A program made the translations under genes and the position numbers. Below the pieces are notes generated by a model. That model did not search any database. It worked only from the letters and a program-made list of their open reading frames with translations, and was not told the origin of the DNA. From Phorcus lineatus (Eukaryota; Mollusca; Gastropoda; Trochida; Trochidae), in contig OV121096.1 of the NCBI GenBank assembly GCA_921293015.1, forward strand, positions 6,948,285 to 7,012,284: a stretch of 64,000 nucleotides of DNA, given 5' to 3'. Positions 37,083-48,539 of the stretch are shown piece by piece. Positions within the stretch are counted from its first letter, which is position 1. Every line of letters starts with the position of its first letter.

Positions 37083-38447
37083 TTAAGTTCTAGAATTTAA
37101 CCTTGGTGAAAACATTTTGATAAATCTGCTTTCTTTTGTTTCTAAAAGTTTACTGTTATCAAAATTTAATTTATACATTGGGAAAACTGAAAAATGCCCG
37201 TTTCCACACTCAGCTAAATGTTTACTCAATGGAATTGTACGGTTTTTTGGATGATTAATCTGAGATCTGTGTAAATTCATGCGTAATTTTAACTTCATTT
37301 CAGTTTTTCCAATGTATTTTTCATTGCACCCAGAGCATGTGATGACATAAACAACATTTTTACTGTTACAATTAAGATTTTGTCTTACAGAAAATACTTT
37401 ACTTTCATTTATATGTACAGAAGAGCCTATTATGATATTTTTACATGTAAGACAGCGTGAATCACCGCATTTAGATACAGTTGGTTCTAACTCACTTGAA
37501 TCAAACTTGGATGAAGTTAATAACTTACGAAGATTTTTAGGTTGTTTAAGACTGTTAACAATTTTTGATTTACACAAAACTTTTTCCATTTCTTTACTTT
37601 GATGTAAAATAGGTAAGTTTTTGTCAATTATTGCAGCAGCGCTCTGATGGTTAGGGTTAAAGGTGGAAACCAACGGGACAATGTTTTTATCACACAGTTT
37701 ATTAGATTTAGCATCTCTGAGGCGACTTTGATCTAACACAGCGGCTTTCTGTACACTGTCTTGTACTAGACTTTCAGGATAGTTTTGTATCAACAAAAAC
37801 TCCTTGAGTTCTTTTAAACGTTCCCTCTTTTGTGTGTCATCTGTTACAATAGCACAAATTCTTCTCGCGAGACAGTACGGGATGTTACGCTTAGTATGAC
37901 TTGGATGACATGATTGAAAGTCCAGATATTGATGCGTATCTGTAGGTTTATAGTACAAATCCGTCTCTAATCGACCGTCCTCTTTTACAACCACGGTCAC
38001 GTCAAGAAAATTCAAATTAGAGTCACTTGTTTCCATAGTGAATTTCAAAGATGGACTTAAAGAGTTCAGGATACAATGCAACTTACACAGTTCCTCTTTT
38101 GTTCCCATAAATGGCATGAAACAGTCATCCAAGAATCTTTTCCAATGCTGTTCAACATGCTCCTGCATATTTTGTCCGAGTGATTGTCCAACTTTCTCAT
38201 ATAGGAAAGTTTCAAGGTATCCCAACACCAGGGTTGTATATGTGGGAGCAACTTTAGTTCCCATACCGACGCCTTTAATTTGAGTATAGAATGCACTATT
38301 TAAATAAAATACATTATTGGATATTACAAGATCAAGAGCATCTAGAATAAATCTGTCTGAAAACCTGTCGGCTAAGTCACATCTGCATTTGTTTAACCAA
38401 TATTGTATAGCTTCTAAACCCAATTGTTTATCAATGTTATTATACAT
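37083..38447 (-). pseudogene. Penelope-like RT/GIY-YIG protein, N-terminally truncated
   Basis: An open frame of 454 residues lacking the N-terminal domain and the first catalytic aspartate block of the reverse transcriptase: it begins MYNNID, just after the FDIVN that carries that aspartate in the other copy. It keeps the RT motif GVGMGTKVAP, the catalytic FLDD, the C...RCLTC zinc-binding linker and the GIY-YIG endonuclease (VVYVI...KYIG). Compared with the right-hand copy it differs at about five positions (for example YLNS for YFNS, EQHW for EQLW, KNRT for KNHT). Without the first catalytic aspartate it should not polymerise DNA, though the endonuclease half is intact. Confidence 0.9.
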
Positions 38448-38449
38448 AA

Positions 38450-41241
38450 AAAGATCAGTGGTTTGCTAACTACAAAGACAATTATGGAGATAGTTTCTTC
38501 AAAGAGCAAACACAGAAAACCGGTAGACTTTCTCAGGAACTCCACAGACATCATTTTAAGCCTAGTGGTTACCCGACTATGAAGAAGGCAAGATCAAACC
38601 AGTCTAAAACAAAGCCGTCCGATAGCTTTGCTGACGCTGTGAAGAAAAACACATCTTCAAGTGAATTCATCCCACTCTCTACCGAGAGCATTCGAACACG
38701 CATTGCCAAAGGTTTCCGACAACAAACAGGGAGATCTTACCGTGCCAATCCAAAAACAAATCAGAAGATGAAGAAAAGTGTGAACGAAAAAAACCGAAAT
38801 GTTAAGATAGGACACGGCGATAACCGTCCCGGACGCCATCAATTACCCCAGGACGATGGGAATACTACCTATATTGGGAGAGCTGTGAACAAATATTTTT
38901 TAGGAAAAGGCAAGTATCAAAATGTTCACAGGACTCAAGTAAGAGGGCGGTCCCACATAACATAACTCACCCAAAAATCATCAATCTCAGCAGTCATCAT
39001 CTATCTGCCGACGAAATCAAGCTCCTAAAAAGAGGATTAAAATTTACCCCGACACCTCCTAGAAATGAGGATACTTTAAAATCTGAATTAAAAGATTTTA
39101 CCAGAAAAGTACGTTTGACAGAATATTTCACAGATAAAGATGATGATAGTGATAGTGACGATTCAGAAGAGCCGGTACATTCTGTGAATGAAAGTTTAGT
39201 GAGAAATAAGTCAAAATTCACTCCTAAACCGGGAAGAAATAAATATCTGGATGACTTTGTAGAAGCTGTGGAATCAACCCCTGTGCAAACTACACAAATT
39301 AAACACAATTTATCTGCTGGTGAAAAGAGAGCTTTACAGCAATTGAAGAATAATTGTGACTTAATAATCAAAGAAGCGGACAAAGGTGGAGCCGTTGTGT
39401 TAATGAACAGAGAGTTTTACCAGAATAAAATTACAGAAATGTAAGAGAACCAAAGTTATTACAACACCTCAAATCAAACAGAAGAGAATCGCATTAGGCG
39501 GAAAATAACTTCTTTATTGAAACAACATTGCACGGAGCTTACGGAGCAGGAGCAAAATTATCTCTGTGATTATGAATCAAAAACAGCCTATTTTTACGGA
39601 CTCCCCAAAATACATAAAAGCAAAATTATCCAAAAGGAAATTGAAGAACAGAATAACATTGTAATAACATGTGTAGATCCTGAAGATTTATCTTTCCGAC
39701 CTATGGTCGGTGGCCCGGAGAGTCCCACACAACGCTTAAGTAATTTCATTGATATCATTCTGAAGCCTCTGTGTATAAATGTTAAAAGTTATCTAAGAGA
39801 TGGTTTGGATTTCTTATGTAAACTACCGAAAAATGTTGCGCCAGGTACAAGTTTAGTTAGTTTTGATATTGTTAACATGTATAATAACATTGATAAACAA
39901 TTGGGTTTAGAAGCTATACAATATTGGTTAAACAAATGCAGATGTGACTTAGCCGACAGGTTTTCAGACAGATTTATTCTAGATGCTCTTGATCTTGTAA
40001 TATCCAATAATGTATTTTATTTTAATAGTGCATTCTATACTCAAATTAAAGGCGTCGGTATGGGAACTAAAGTTGCTCCCACATATACAACCCTGGTGTT
40101 GGGATACCTTGAAACTTTCCTATATGAGAAAGTTGGACAATCACTCGGACAAAATATGCAGGAGCATGTTGAACAGCTTTGGAAAAGATTCTTGGATGAC
40201 TGTTTCATGCCATTTATGGGAACAAAAGAGGAACTGTGTAAGTTGCATTGTATCCTGAACTCTTTAAGTCCATCTTTGAAATTCACTATGGAAACAAGTG
40301 ACTCTAATTTGAATTTTCTTGACGTGACCGTGGTTGTAAAAGAGGACGGTCGATTAGAGACGGATTTGTACTATAAACCTACAGATACGCATCAATATCT
40401 GGACTTTCAATCATGTCATCCAAGTCATACTAAGCGTAACATCCCGTACTGTCTCGCGAGAAGAATTTGTGCTATTGTAACAGATGACACACAAAAGAGG
40501 GAACGTTTAAAAGAACTCAAGGAGTTTTTGTTGATACAAAACTATCCTGAAAGTCTAGTACAAGACAGTGTACAGAAAGCCGCTGTGTTAGATCAAAGTC
40601 GCCTCAGAGATGCTAAATCTAATAAACTGTGTGATAAAAACATTGTCCCGTTGGTTTCCACCTTTAACCCTAACCATCAGAGCGCTGCTGCAATAATTGA
40701 CAAAAACTTACCTATTTTACATCAAAGTAAAGAAATTGAAAAAGTTTTGTGTAAATCAAAAATTGTTAACAGTCTTAAACAACCTAAAAATCTTCGTAAG
40801 TTATTAACTTCATCCAAGTTTGATTCAAGTGAGTTAGAACCAACTGTATCTAAATGCGGTGATTCACGCTGTCTTACATGTAAAAATATCATAATAGGCT
40901 CTTCTGTACATATAAATGAAAGTAAAGTATTTTCTGTAAGACAAAATCTTAATTGTAACAGTAAAAATGTTGTTTATGTCATCACATGCTCTGGGTGCAA
41001 TGAAAAATACATTGGAAAAACTGAAATGAAGTTAAAATTACGCATGAATTTACACAGATCTCAGATTAATCATCCAAAAAACCATACAATTCCATTGAGT
41101 AAACATTTAGCTGAGTGTGGAAACGGGCATTTTTCAGTTTTCCCAATGTATAAATTAAATTTTGATAACAGTAAACTTTTAGAAACAAAAGAAAGCAGAT
41201 TTATCAAAATGTTTTCACCAAGGTTAAATTCTAGAACTTAA
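38450..41241 (+). pseudogene. Penelope-like reverse transcriptase with GIY-YIG endonuclease, two lesions
   Basis: Three consecutive open blocks. Block 1 (38450-38965) is a basic N-terminal region (KKARSNQSKTKPSDSF). Block 2 continues one frame over, with NLSSHHLSADEIKLLKRGLK and FTPTPPRN typical of the Penelope N-terminus, to TAA at 39442-39444. Block 3 (39517-41241, 574 residues, same frame as block 2) holds LPKIHK at residues 29-34, the catalytic aspartate in SFDIVNMYNNI (D117), GVGMGTKVAP (179-188), the catalytic FLDD (225-228), a zinc-binding linker (C447, C452, C455) and GIY-YIG (VVYVI 485-489, KYIG 497-500, R509). The enzyme would copy its own RNA at a nicked target. One frameshift near 38950 and one stop at 39442 inactivate it; otherwise it is well preserved. 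The cysteine linker suggests a Neptune-like clade, which is unproven. Confidence 0.92.
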
Positions 41242-41351
41242 ATGTTTTGCTGTACATGTATCCTATTGTAACCTATATTGTGACGTATTAATGTAATGAC
41301 GTCATGTTGTACACGATGACGTTGCTCGGCAACGCATTATCCGTTGTATGT

Positions 41352-41391
41352 ATGGCCTGAAGAGGCTCGTTGAGCTGAAAGCGCTAGCCAT
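41352..41391 (+). ncRNA. hammerhead ribozyme of the right Penelope-like copy
   Basis: Stem I is ATGGC (41352-41356) with GCCAT (41387-41391), five perfect pairs. The core is CTGAAGA (41357-41363). Stem II is GGCTC/GAGCT (41364-41376, loop GTT, one G-U). GAA is 41377-41379. Stem III is AGCGCT (41380-41385), a self-complementary hexamer with no room for a loop in cis. A17 (41386) precedes the predicted cleavage. This minimal stem III implies action as a dimer, for example between tandem or paired transcripts. Hammerheads are known from Penelope-like elements; here the position is about 110 bp after the stop codon. Confidence 0.82.
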
Positions 41392-41496
41392 TAAAATGGA
41401 TTGTTTTTACTTCTGACTTCGTATTTTTCAATATATTACGCCTGGGAGCTGAAGATCAATTTCAAATTGGTGAACTTTTTTCATATATATATATAT

Positions 41497-41545
41497 GAAA
41501 AATGAAATACTTCAGACGACACGACACTGAAGTATTTCATTTTTC
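41497..41545. repeat. perfect 19-bp hairpin beside the Penelope-like element
   Basis: GAAAAATGAAATACTTCAG (41497-41515), an 11-base loop ACGACACGACA, and the exact complement at 41527-41545. It is preceded by a (TA)n tract, as the hammerhead palindromes are. No hammerhead core is present. Confidence 0.85.
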
Positions 41546-41587
41546 AAATATACATTTACTTCACATGCGACCTTCGTCACCATTTTA

Positions 41588-41622
41588 CACACACACACAC
41601 ACACGCACACACACACACACTT
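41588..41622. repeat. (CA)n microsatellite
   Basis: An imperfect run of CA dinucleotides. Confidence 0.9.
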
Positions 41623-41848
41623 CAACTTCAACCTAAAGTAAAAAATGCATGTACTCTTTAAGTATGCAATATATATATATAATGATATGCGTCATAAAAA
41701 TACGATCCATCACACAGAATACAGAATTTTTTTTATAAATATAACGGTACATATTATCTTTTTATGCTGTAAGAGCAAAGTCATCAGCGTGGTTAAACCG
41801 CTTCCACTCGTGTGGTAGACATCACTGAAAAAATGTTCTAGTCATTCT

Positions 41849-42333
41849 CCATTCTCTCCCAACAGAGGTAGCTCTGTTCTAAATTCCTATACAACATCTG
41901 TCTTAATACGAAGGTTTCTCGGGCTTCCGGCAGTTTACCCCACCGGCGCAACTTAAACTTATTCTTATTGCTTATTATAAATTAAACTACCTGGCATTTT
42001 CAGCCGATGAAAACAGCGAATGTATATGAATGACATAATATTTGTTGTCACATAGGCCTATGCAATGATGCAATCACCAAATGACGCGTATATGTTCTGT
42101 AAAAAAGACACAACGTGCAAAGTCCATATTCGAATAAAGTTCAGCTTTTGGAAAGCTTAGGGAAATAACTTAGGCGATTTGAATGATAACCTTTTAAACA
42201 GGTTCGCTGACTGCTCAACTAACTTTGATTGCATCCAATCAACGTTCTACATATCTAGATCAAGAAACGTTCGTATTAAGACAGATGTTGTATGGGAATT
42301 AATGACGGAGCTACCTCTGTGGGGAGAGAATGG
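41849..42333. mobile_element. non-autonomous TIR element, copy 2
   Basis: Terminal inverted repeats of about 64 bp run from CCATTCTCTCCC through GTCTTAATACGAA and back, better preserved than in copy 1. TCATTCT lies directly outside both ends (41842-41848 and 42334-42340), a candidate 7-bp target-site duplication, although its resemblance to the TIR start weakens it. The interior matches 4996-5405 with indels. Non-coding. Confidence 0.82.
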
Positions 42334-43932
42334 TCATTCTCAAAAGCCAAAGTTTGTCAAGTTTATAAGTTTAAAGCAATGTTCATATGAATCATATGAA
42401 ACGAGTTTTTCTTATTGTATCTAAAGAGCAAAAGCAAGCTAGATATCTGTCTCAAAAACGAGTAAATATAAGATTACGACGTCTTATTAAACATTAAATT
42501 TAAAGTCACTATGTGTCCGCGAGTTTGATTTAGGAATTTATGTGTTCGGGTTATTTAAATCACATACACGATAAATCTCCATATGAAACTCGTGGCAACA
42601 TGGTAACGTATTTATCTCGATGAGGACCCTTCTGTTATGCTTTAAATATGGCTTGAAAGATTGGACTAGCGACTGATTGTGTCAGTGTTACTATTTTATC
42701 ATGAATTTACAAATATTACTTTTATGTCACCAGTTTGAGCACAAAGAGAATACACTAGCATCGTTCCGAGGTACTGGACAATTTTCGGAATTAACGAAAT
42801 TGAATTTTCAAAACGTAACGAGTACTGTAGTTCATTTTTTAATTGTTTGGTCACGTGACGTGTATTAACTCCACCTTGGAAATTTTCGATTGGAAGCGGC
42901 TCTAAAATCTTCGCAATATGAAAACGATTATATCCCTTTAATATCATAGCGGGGGTGTGAATGGGCTAAGTTGGGTTTAACTTATTTTCAACAATATTTT
43001 AGTTATTAAACACGTAGATGAAAACCCATCAAAAAGAGAGTGGAAAGATCTAGGAGAAATAGATCGTAACAATGAGGAAACAGACGGAAAGAAGGCACAG
43101 TGAGGGATAGACAGCAGGCTTTAGAAGGACTCAAATTTGTTGTGGCATTCCCGGTCGACCTGTCCAGCTTGGGTGCCCCGACCAGGAGCATGTAAGCTCC
43201 GGCTGGCAAAATTCTCGAGTCTCTGAAGCTTGCAAACCACAACACCGGAATAAAGTATTGAGTCATGTGGTGGACATCATGGCGACCGTCGTGAAAGGAG
43301 CGAGTGAGTTAGCAAGTGTCGGACGCAAAGAATAAGCAGGCGTCACAGCAAAATGTAGAGATTGGTTTGAAAGTTTAATATGATTGAAAAGTGAGTAATG
43401 ACCTCGACTAATATGTGTACAGATCGGTTTTCCGCTTCACGATTCGAATCTCCAGCGTCCTGATAGAAAACCCCGCTTCGAGCGAGGGAACTGATAAGCC
43501 ATTCGCAAGTCATGGAACTTGTCAAGGGTGTTTCGAAGCTCCGACATATTGTTTGAATAATAGCTTACATGTAAAGCTTTGGTACGTATAAATCGCTCGA
43601 ATCACTGAGAAAATGCACTGAGCCTTGATCTCTTATTCGTCGTGAACAAGTCTTAAATTGGCATGATCCCGCAAAATGTGTCTGCAGTAACCAAGGTTTG
43701 GGTGCAATGCTACACTGAATTTCGGCGCAGTACCATACATGGTTCGCTAAATCCAGCCGGTGCTAGCAGGTTTCACTGCAATGCATAGCCATAAATGTGT
43801 CGCTGGCTTTCTCCCTGCAATAATACAAGCAGCCGCGATATAAGTGAAATACCCTTGAAAGCAGCGTTATACCCGAAATCTCCTCACCTCATCCCATTGG
43901 CATATAGTTGAGAATGATATTAACGGAAGAGT

Positions 43933-43935
<3 letters not shown>

Positions 43936-43979
<44 letters not shown>
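43936..43979. repeat. (TA)n microsatellite
   Basis: A perfect TA run. Confidence 0.95.
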
Positions 43980-43982
<3 letters not shown>

Positions 43983-45534
43983 CAGCTTATGACAAATTCA
44001 AAATGGGTTATACACATATTTTTTCGTTTAACCAGTTTGAATTACGTGGAAGTCATGATAATATCACCGGAACATAGACATATTGTTTGGATTCCCCTCT
44101 TTCCGTTGTTTTTATTCTACTCAGTATTAAGCATTGCGTCACACAATTGTTTTGTAATGGCAACACTATGTATATTCAAATGGGCAATTTATCAAACATC
44201 TGTGTTTTTTCCATAGGAGAAGATGGGAAACAATTCAAAATCATGATTATTATCCTTTTGTTGCTAATTATTGTGAAGTTACACTATCCATAATCATAGT
44301 TTCTATCCATACCTGATCAAACAAGCAATTGAAATTGAAAGGAGTCAAAGCTAAATTCAAACTCTTGTGAGTGAGTTTGGATGTAACTTTGACATCGTTT
44401 ATTTTCCATTGCAAACACACAAACTGACATTCAATTTTTTTTAATTTCGCAGCATATTAGGAATTAGACAGCGGAGTATTTTGTCTTAGCCTTTGAACGA
44501 GTAATATTGTGCAACTAAAAATTCCCAATGAGAATTCTCAGAGAATGATATTTTGCATCTGATCTGAACATGCATTTTTTTCAACACAGGACACTGTCAC
44601 CTAATGAATGTTTATTGGTGTCACATAAAAAACGCTTTCTTGTTTGAACAAGCTTAGTGAACCTAGGTCATGTAAGTATGTTCTTTCTTTTTTAAGAAGT
44701 TTTTCAAAAGGAATTCGGCCAGTAAAACAGTACAGAGAGTTTTATTGTCAAAATGTTTGTACAGTGAATCGTAAATCAATAGCAATCGTGACTATATAAA
44801 TGGTTGTTAAATGAGTATGCACTCACACCTGTCTCACTTGATAAGAAATGCAAGATGTCCTGAATAACGATACATTTGTGCTATCTTCAAAAAGTGAAAG
44901 TGTATCGACCTTGCTCTAGATTATTAAGTAGATTATTGCTTAAATGGTCCGGTTAATTATATGAAAAATATTATGACGAATGATAGATCAAATTGACTGA
45001 ATAATAAAAAAATTAGAACTTATAATTCGTCATCTTTATTCTGACAAAAAGCAATAAAACACCTAGTACTAAATAAGTATATCTCCTTGATATCGTTCAT
45101 TTTTTATTTAATTATGTAGATTTCAAACAGTTGTGGTATACCTGCATGGTTTGTATTGCTTAAAATGGCGGATTAAACGATTTAAAAATCCTTCCCTTCA
45201 AGAAAGATACACCAATATTTGCCTATCGACACTGCCTTCTTTACAATGTTTTAATAGATGTCATCATGGCGATATCGACACTGCCTTATTTATAATTCTG
45301 TGATCGATATCTTCATAGCGATCTAAACAGTTTTGATTGAATACATGTCGAAAATGCAAACTTGCACATATAAACATATAGCCTCCTTCCGAAGCGTGTA
45401 ATTGAACTGACTCATAGCTTGGGTATGTCAATGATTGTATATCTGACACCCGACGTGAGAAAACTCGCACTGAATGTAAACCTTTCAAAATGTTGTTTGG
45501 ACCCCTTGCGTTGCAGCAAAAAGATATCAAATAC

Positions 45535-45890
45535 GTGTCAATCTAAAAGGGCATTAAAGGGACTTACAACAGCTTTTAGATTTCGAATTGAAATAAACAA
45601 GCCATGTAGTGCTTTGAAATTCTAAATTTAGCACTTAGTACACAAGTATTGTGTATCATACCCTTTGAGAATATTCCTCTTTATCCTGAATATGACCCGT
45701 TCAAGATGTGGTGTGTACCCCTTTCGTGTCAATCTTGCGGGGCTTTAAAGGGATAGTTTAATTGCATTCGCCTTATTTAACAGGTGTTGTGCTTTCGCAT
45801 TGAAATATACAAGCTATGTATTACTTTAAAATGCAGAGATTAGCAATGTGGTATCCCAATGTACTTGTCTTGTATCCGTTGTCCTCAAGT
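45535..45890. repeat. diverged direct duplication
   Basis: Two units of about 200 bp, each starting TTAAAGGGA and containing TTGAAAT-A-ACAAGC-ATGTA-T-CTTT, at 45552-45640 and 45748-45850. Confidence 0.6.
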
Positions 45891-48202
45891 CGTGCAAATA
45901 CAACTTATGTAGGAACGGTTTAAGAACATGATCTTTATTTCTACTTGAAAACATAGACGTTAAAATCCCTATAATCCCTCAGCAAGTAGTTTAATCAGCT
46001 GTAACGTGTTCCGTACATCTACATGTAATTTTTTGTGACATTTTTGACATGAGAACATTCACGCACTAACAATGATACCAACAATATTCCCACGACTACT
46101 GGGGCGTTATTTTATTATCATGCAAATTATAATAATGTAATTTCAGACTGCCATTCTAAAGTAAAGCTTCCTGTAATATATTAAGTGACGATAGAAATAT
46201 ATTAAGTGACGATAGAGCGTGTTTATAAAAAATGACTGTTCGATAAAACAAAACATCTATTACTATGATGGCCACTTCACATAATATCGATTTGCAGAAT
46301 TACGAAACTGTCATCTGAAGACAGAATTGAATTATATGTTCATACAAAAGAGCTCGTTTTTATGATTTAGATGATCCCAGACATTAAATCGTCAAGTTGG
46401 TAGTGTTCTTGGATACATTATTTGGAGCTAGATTTAGTGTGAGTACAATGTAGGTATATAGCTTAGTATCAGGAAGCATCTGATGAGTACGTAGATGTTT
46501 GGCAACACTGTGTTATAACGAAACTCCTTGAAACTATCTTAACAATGATTCACTCGAGAGGGCCTTTATGAACATATGTGCATAAAGTCACGACAAAAAC
46601 GTTTTCGATCCACAAACTTTAGTTCTATTACTCAGAAAAGATGAACGTCAAACCACAACTGTAATAGATGGAGTGTGTTAAAAGGTATAAACGCTTGGCA
46701 AGATTTTATAATTATTGAAAACTGGGTGTATGTCTGCCAATTTGTGGACCTCTGATATGCATCCCTTGATGAAAAACCTGTAAACTGCTTGCTTGTGATC
46801 TTTCCAAAATATATATCTACGTCGATGTTTGATATATGAGTTAACCCTTAGTAAATGATAAGCCTCATATGCTATTCAAGCTTTCAATCTTTGGTCAAAA
46901 ATGTTTTTCATGATTCCTTGTAAAAAAAATAGTTCCGAAAGTAAAACCTGCGCTGTATTTTAAATTTTCAGGTCGTTTAATTGTTCTGTTCTGTTATTGT
47001 ATGAATAATTGTAACTGGTTTTTTTTAGTAATAAATGTCACCAAAGAGGGTTAAAAGAATTTCAATTATACTTAACGAACTACATATGCATTCATTTTTA
47101 TCTTTCATGTTACTAAGGCCAGCAGTTATGATGAATTCTGCTTATCTCCAAACACACTTCCTTCCCCTTGATATGCCGCATCTAAGAATTGTTCAAACAT
47201 TTTCCGTTATGTTTTCCCTCGTTTTGCCTTTATCCTATGGTGTTTCTCACAGATAAAACTAAGGTTGTCACAAGTGCCAAATGTTTAGCTTGCTCTGGTA
47301 ACGTTAACTGTGGCACGACACTAAATATTTCTAATCATTTTAAATAAAAGTATTTACTGTTTTCTTCGCTCTGTTACAACGAACCCACTTAGATTGCTTT
47401 ATATACAGTATTCACAAGGTTTTGATAATTTGAAGTGACATTGAAGATTATTTCTCAGTTGTTAAACTGTTGTTAGATTTAATAAGTAGTGACCATTGCT
47501 GTAAACAACCATTTAATAATTGTTGGTGCAGTGACAGTAAAAGGGGTTAAGCGATGATTTTTTTTTTGAAAACCGGACAATGAACAGCAAGTGGCTTTCA
47601 CCAATTCGTGAAATGTAATACTGGCGACCTTTCTATACCAGACTAGAACAAAAGAAAAGTACGAGTTGATTGTTGTTAGTCATCTCACTATTTAACATGT
47701 AATATTGGCGTAGAATTTCGGCCTTTGAGCATTAATAATTCAACGTGTCCGATTTTTAAAGAAAACAGTAAGACAAACTACAATTGAGATGTCTGTGTAC
47801 AAAACCGCAGGTGGGCGAAATCTCAAGGCTTAGAAAATACCGAAAGTTGGTTTGTATATTCATGTGGGAGTGGTGTTTATCTTTGTAGTTTGTTACAGGT
47901 ACATCAGCCGACATTACGGTGTAGGGAAGTTTACCATCAACACAACGGCATTTATATTGTAAGATAATGTCGATGGGCCCACGTTTTGCATTATACCCCA
48001 GCCTACGCGTACGTTTATATAATGCAAAACATTATAATAGATCATAACATATTTTACCTCCAAACAGGTGCAAAATTACCACATCTTGACCAACGCTTCA
48101 CGCGACCATTAAGGTCATTTAGGTACTTTCCATACACAGGTACCCATTTGTACAGCTTGGTGAAATGAGTACAATGTGGTTAAAGTGCCGTGCCTCAGTC
48201 CA

Positions 48203-48319
48203 GGGCCTCCTTTCACTAAGCCTTAAGGTGACCGTAAGCCCTTAAGGTAACCTTTGTGCAATTTTAAAGTATGGGAGTTAAGGTTAACCTTAGTAAAGGG
48301 TGCTTTGTGAAAGAAACCC
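48203..48319. mobile_element. short MITE-like element
   Basis: A 117-bp stretch with inverted ends GGGCCTCCTTTCACTAAGC and GCTTTGTGAAAGAAACCC. Inside it are further palindromic CTTAAGGT/ACCTTAAG motifs. Non-coding; no clear target-site duplication. Confidence 0.6.
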
Positions 48320-48338
48320 AAAGTCGTAACGTTTAACA

Positions 48339-48409
48339 TTGTCCACACCTAGATTCGAATCTGGACCATTTGCTTGAGAGGCAAGCACTATACAGCCATG
48401 CTCAGACAA
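48339..48409 (-). pseudogene. tRNA-like sequence (tRNA pseudogene or SINE head)
   Basis: A 71-nt minus-strand sequence folds by eye into tRNA arms. The acceptor is TTGTCTG with TGGACAA (two wobbles). The D arm is GCA/TGC around an A-box-like TGGCTGTATAGTG. The anticodon arm has the seven-base loop CTCTCAA, which would read anticodon CTC. The T arm has TTCGAAT. The T stem is poorly paired (A-A and A-C mismatches), so a functional tRNA is unlikely. A degenerate tRNA copy or the tRNA-derived part of a SINE fits best. Confidence 0.45.
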
Positions 48410-48539
48410 AATTTGAAAATTTGCTTCAGGGATCTGACAAGTTGCGAGGGATCATTCCCAATCTCGTTTCCTCTGCAGCATGACGAGCTAAGTGACAGGT
48501 CCTGTATTACAAGTCTATGGTAACTAAAATTATTCTCGG

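Larger units (their letters stand above)
36887..38447 (-). mobile_element. Penelope-like retroelement, 5'-truncated copy
   Basis: Nearly identical in reverse complement to 39877-41436 (1561 versus 1560 bp); only a handful of amino-acid differences separate the encoded proteins. Its 3' end abuts (TA)n at 36887-36892. Its 5' end is cut exactly at the ATG of the MYNNID motif and is joined 5'-to-5' to the second copy at 38447/38448. The high identity indicates recent origin. Confidence 0.92.
38448..41436 (+). mobile_element. Penelope-like retroelement, longer copy
   Basis: Runs from the 5'-5' junction to GTATTTTTCAATATAT, the same terminus as the left copy. The coding frame is already open at 38450 with a stop at the junction itself and no start codon, so this copy is also 5'-truncated. 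It carries the RT, the GIY-YIG endonuclease and a hammerhead in its 3' region. The right flank (TACGCC...) is unique sequence. No clear target-site duplication is visible because the left border is a TA microsatellite. Confidence 0.92.
42341..48202. other. intergenic with small repeats
   Basis: No gene was recognised. It holds (TA)n at 43936-43979, a 23-bp tandem duplication near 46180-46215 (ATATTAAGTGACGATAGA twice) and a diverged tandem duplication at 45535-45890. The block 43100-43870 is richer in GC than its surroundings, but its open frames have no recognisable content. Confidence 0.5.

Noticed and set aside
38038..38296. Open frames on the opposite strand or other frames of the Penelope-like copies (also 40010-40286)
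   Set aside because: They are shadows of the RT frame and appear in both copies only because the DNA is duplicated.
43430..43520. tRNA-Ser(CGA)-like fold on the minus strand (CCTCG-CTCGAAG-CGGGG)
   Set aside because: The anticodon arm looks good, but the T stem and acceptor stem do not pair; treated as chance.
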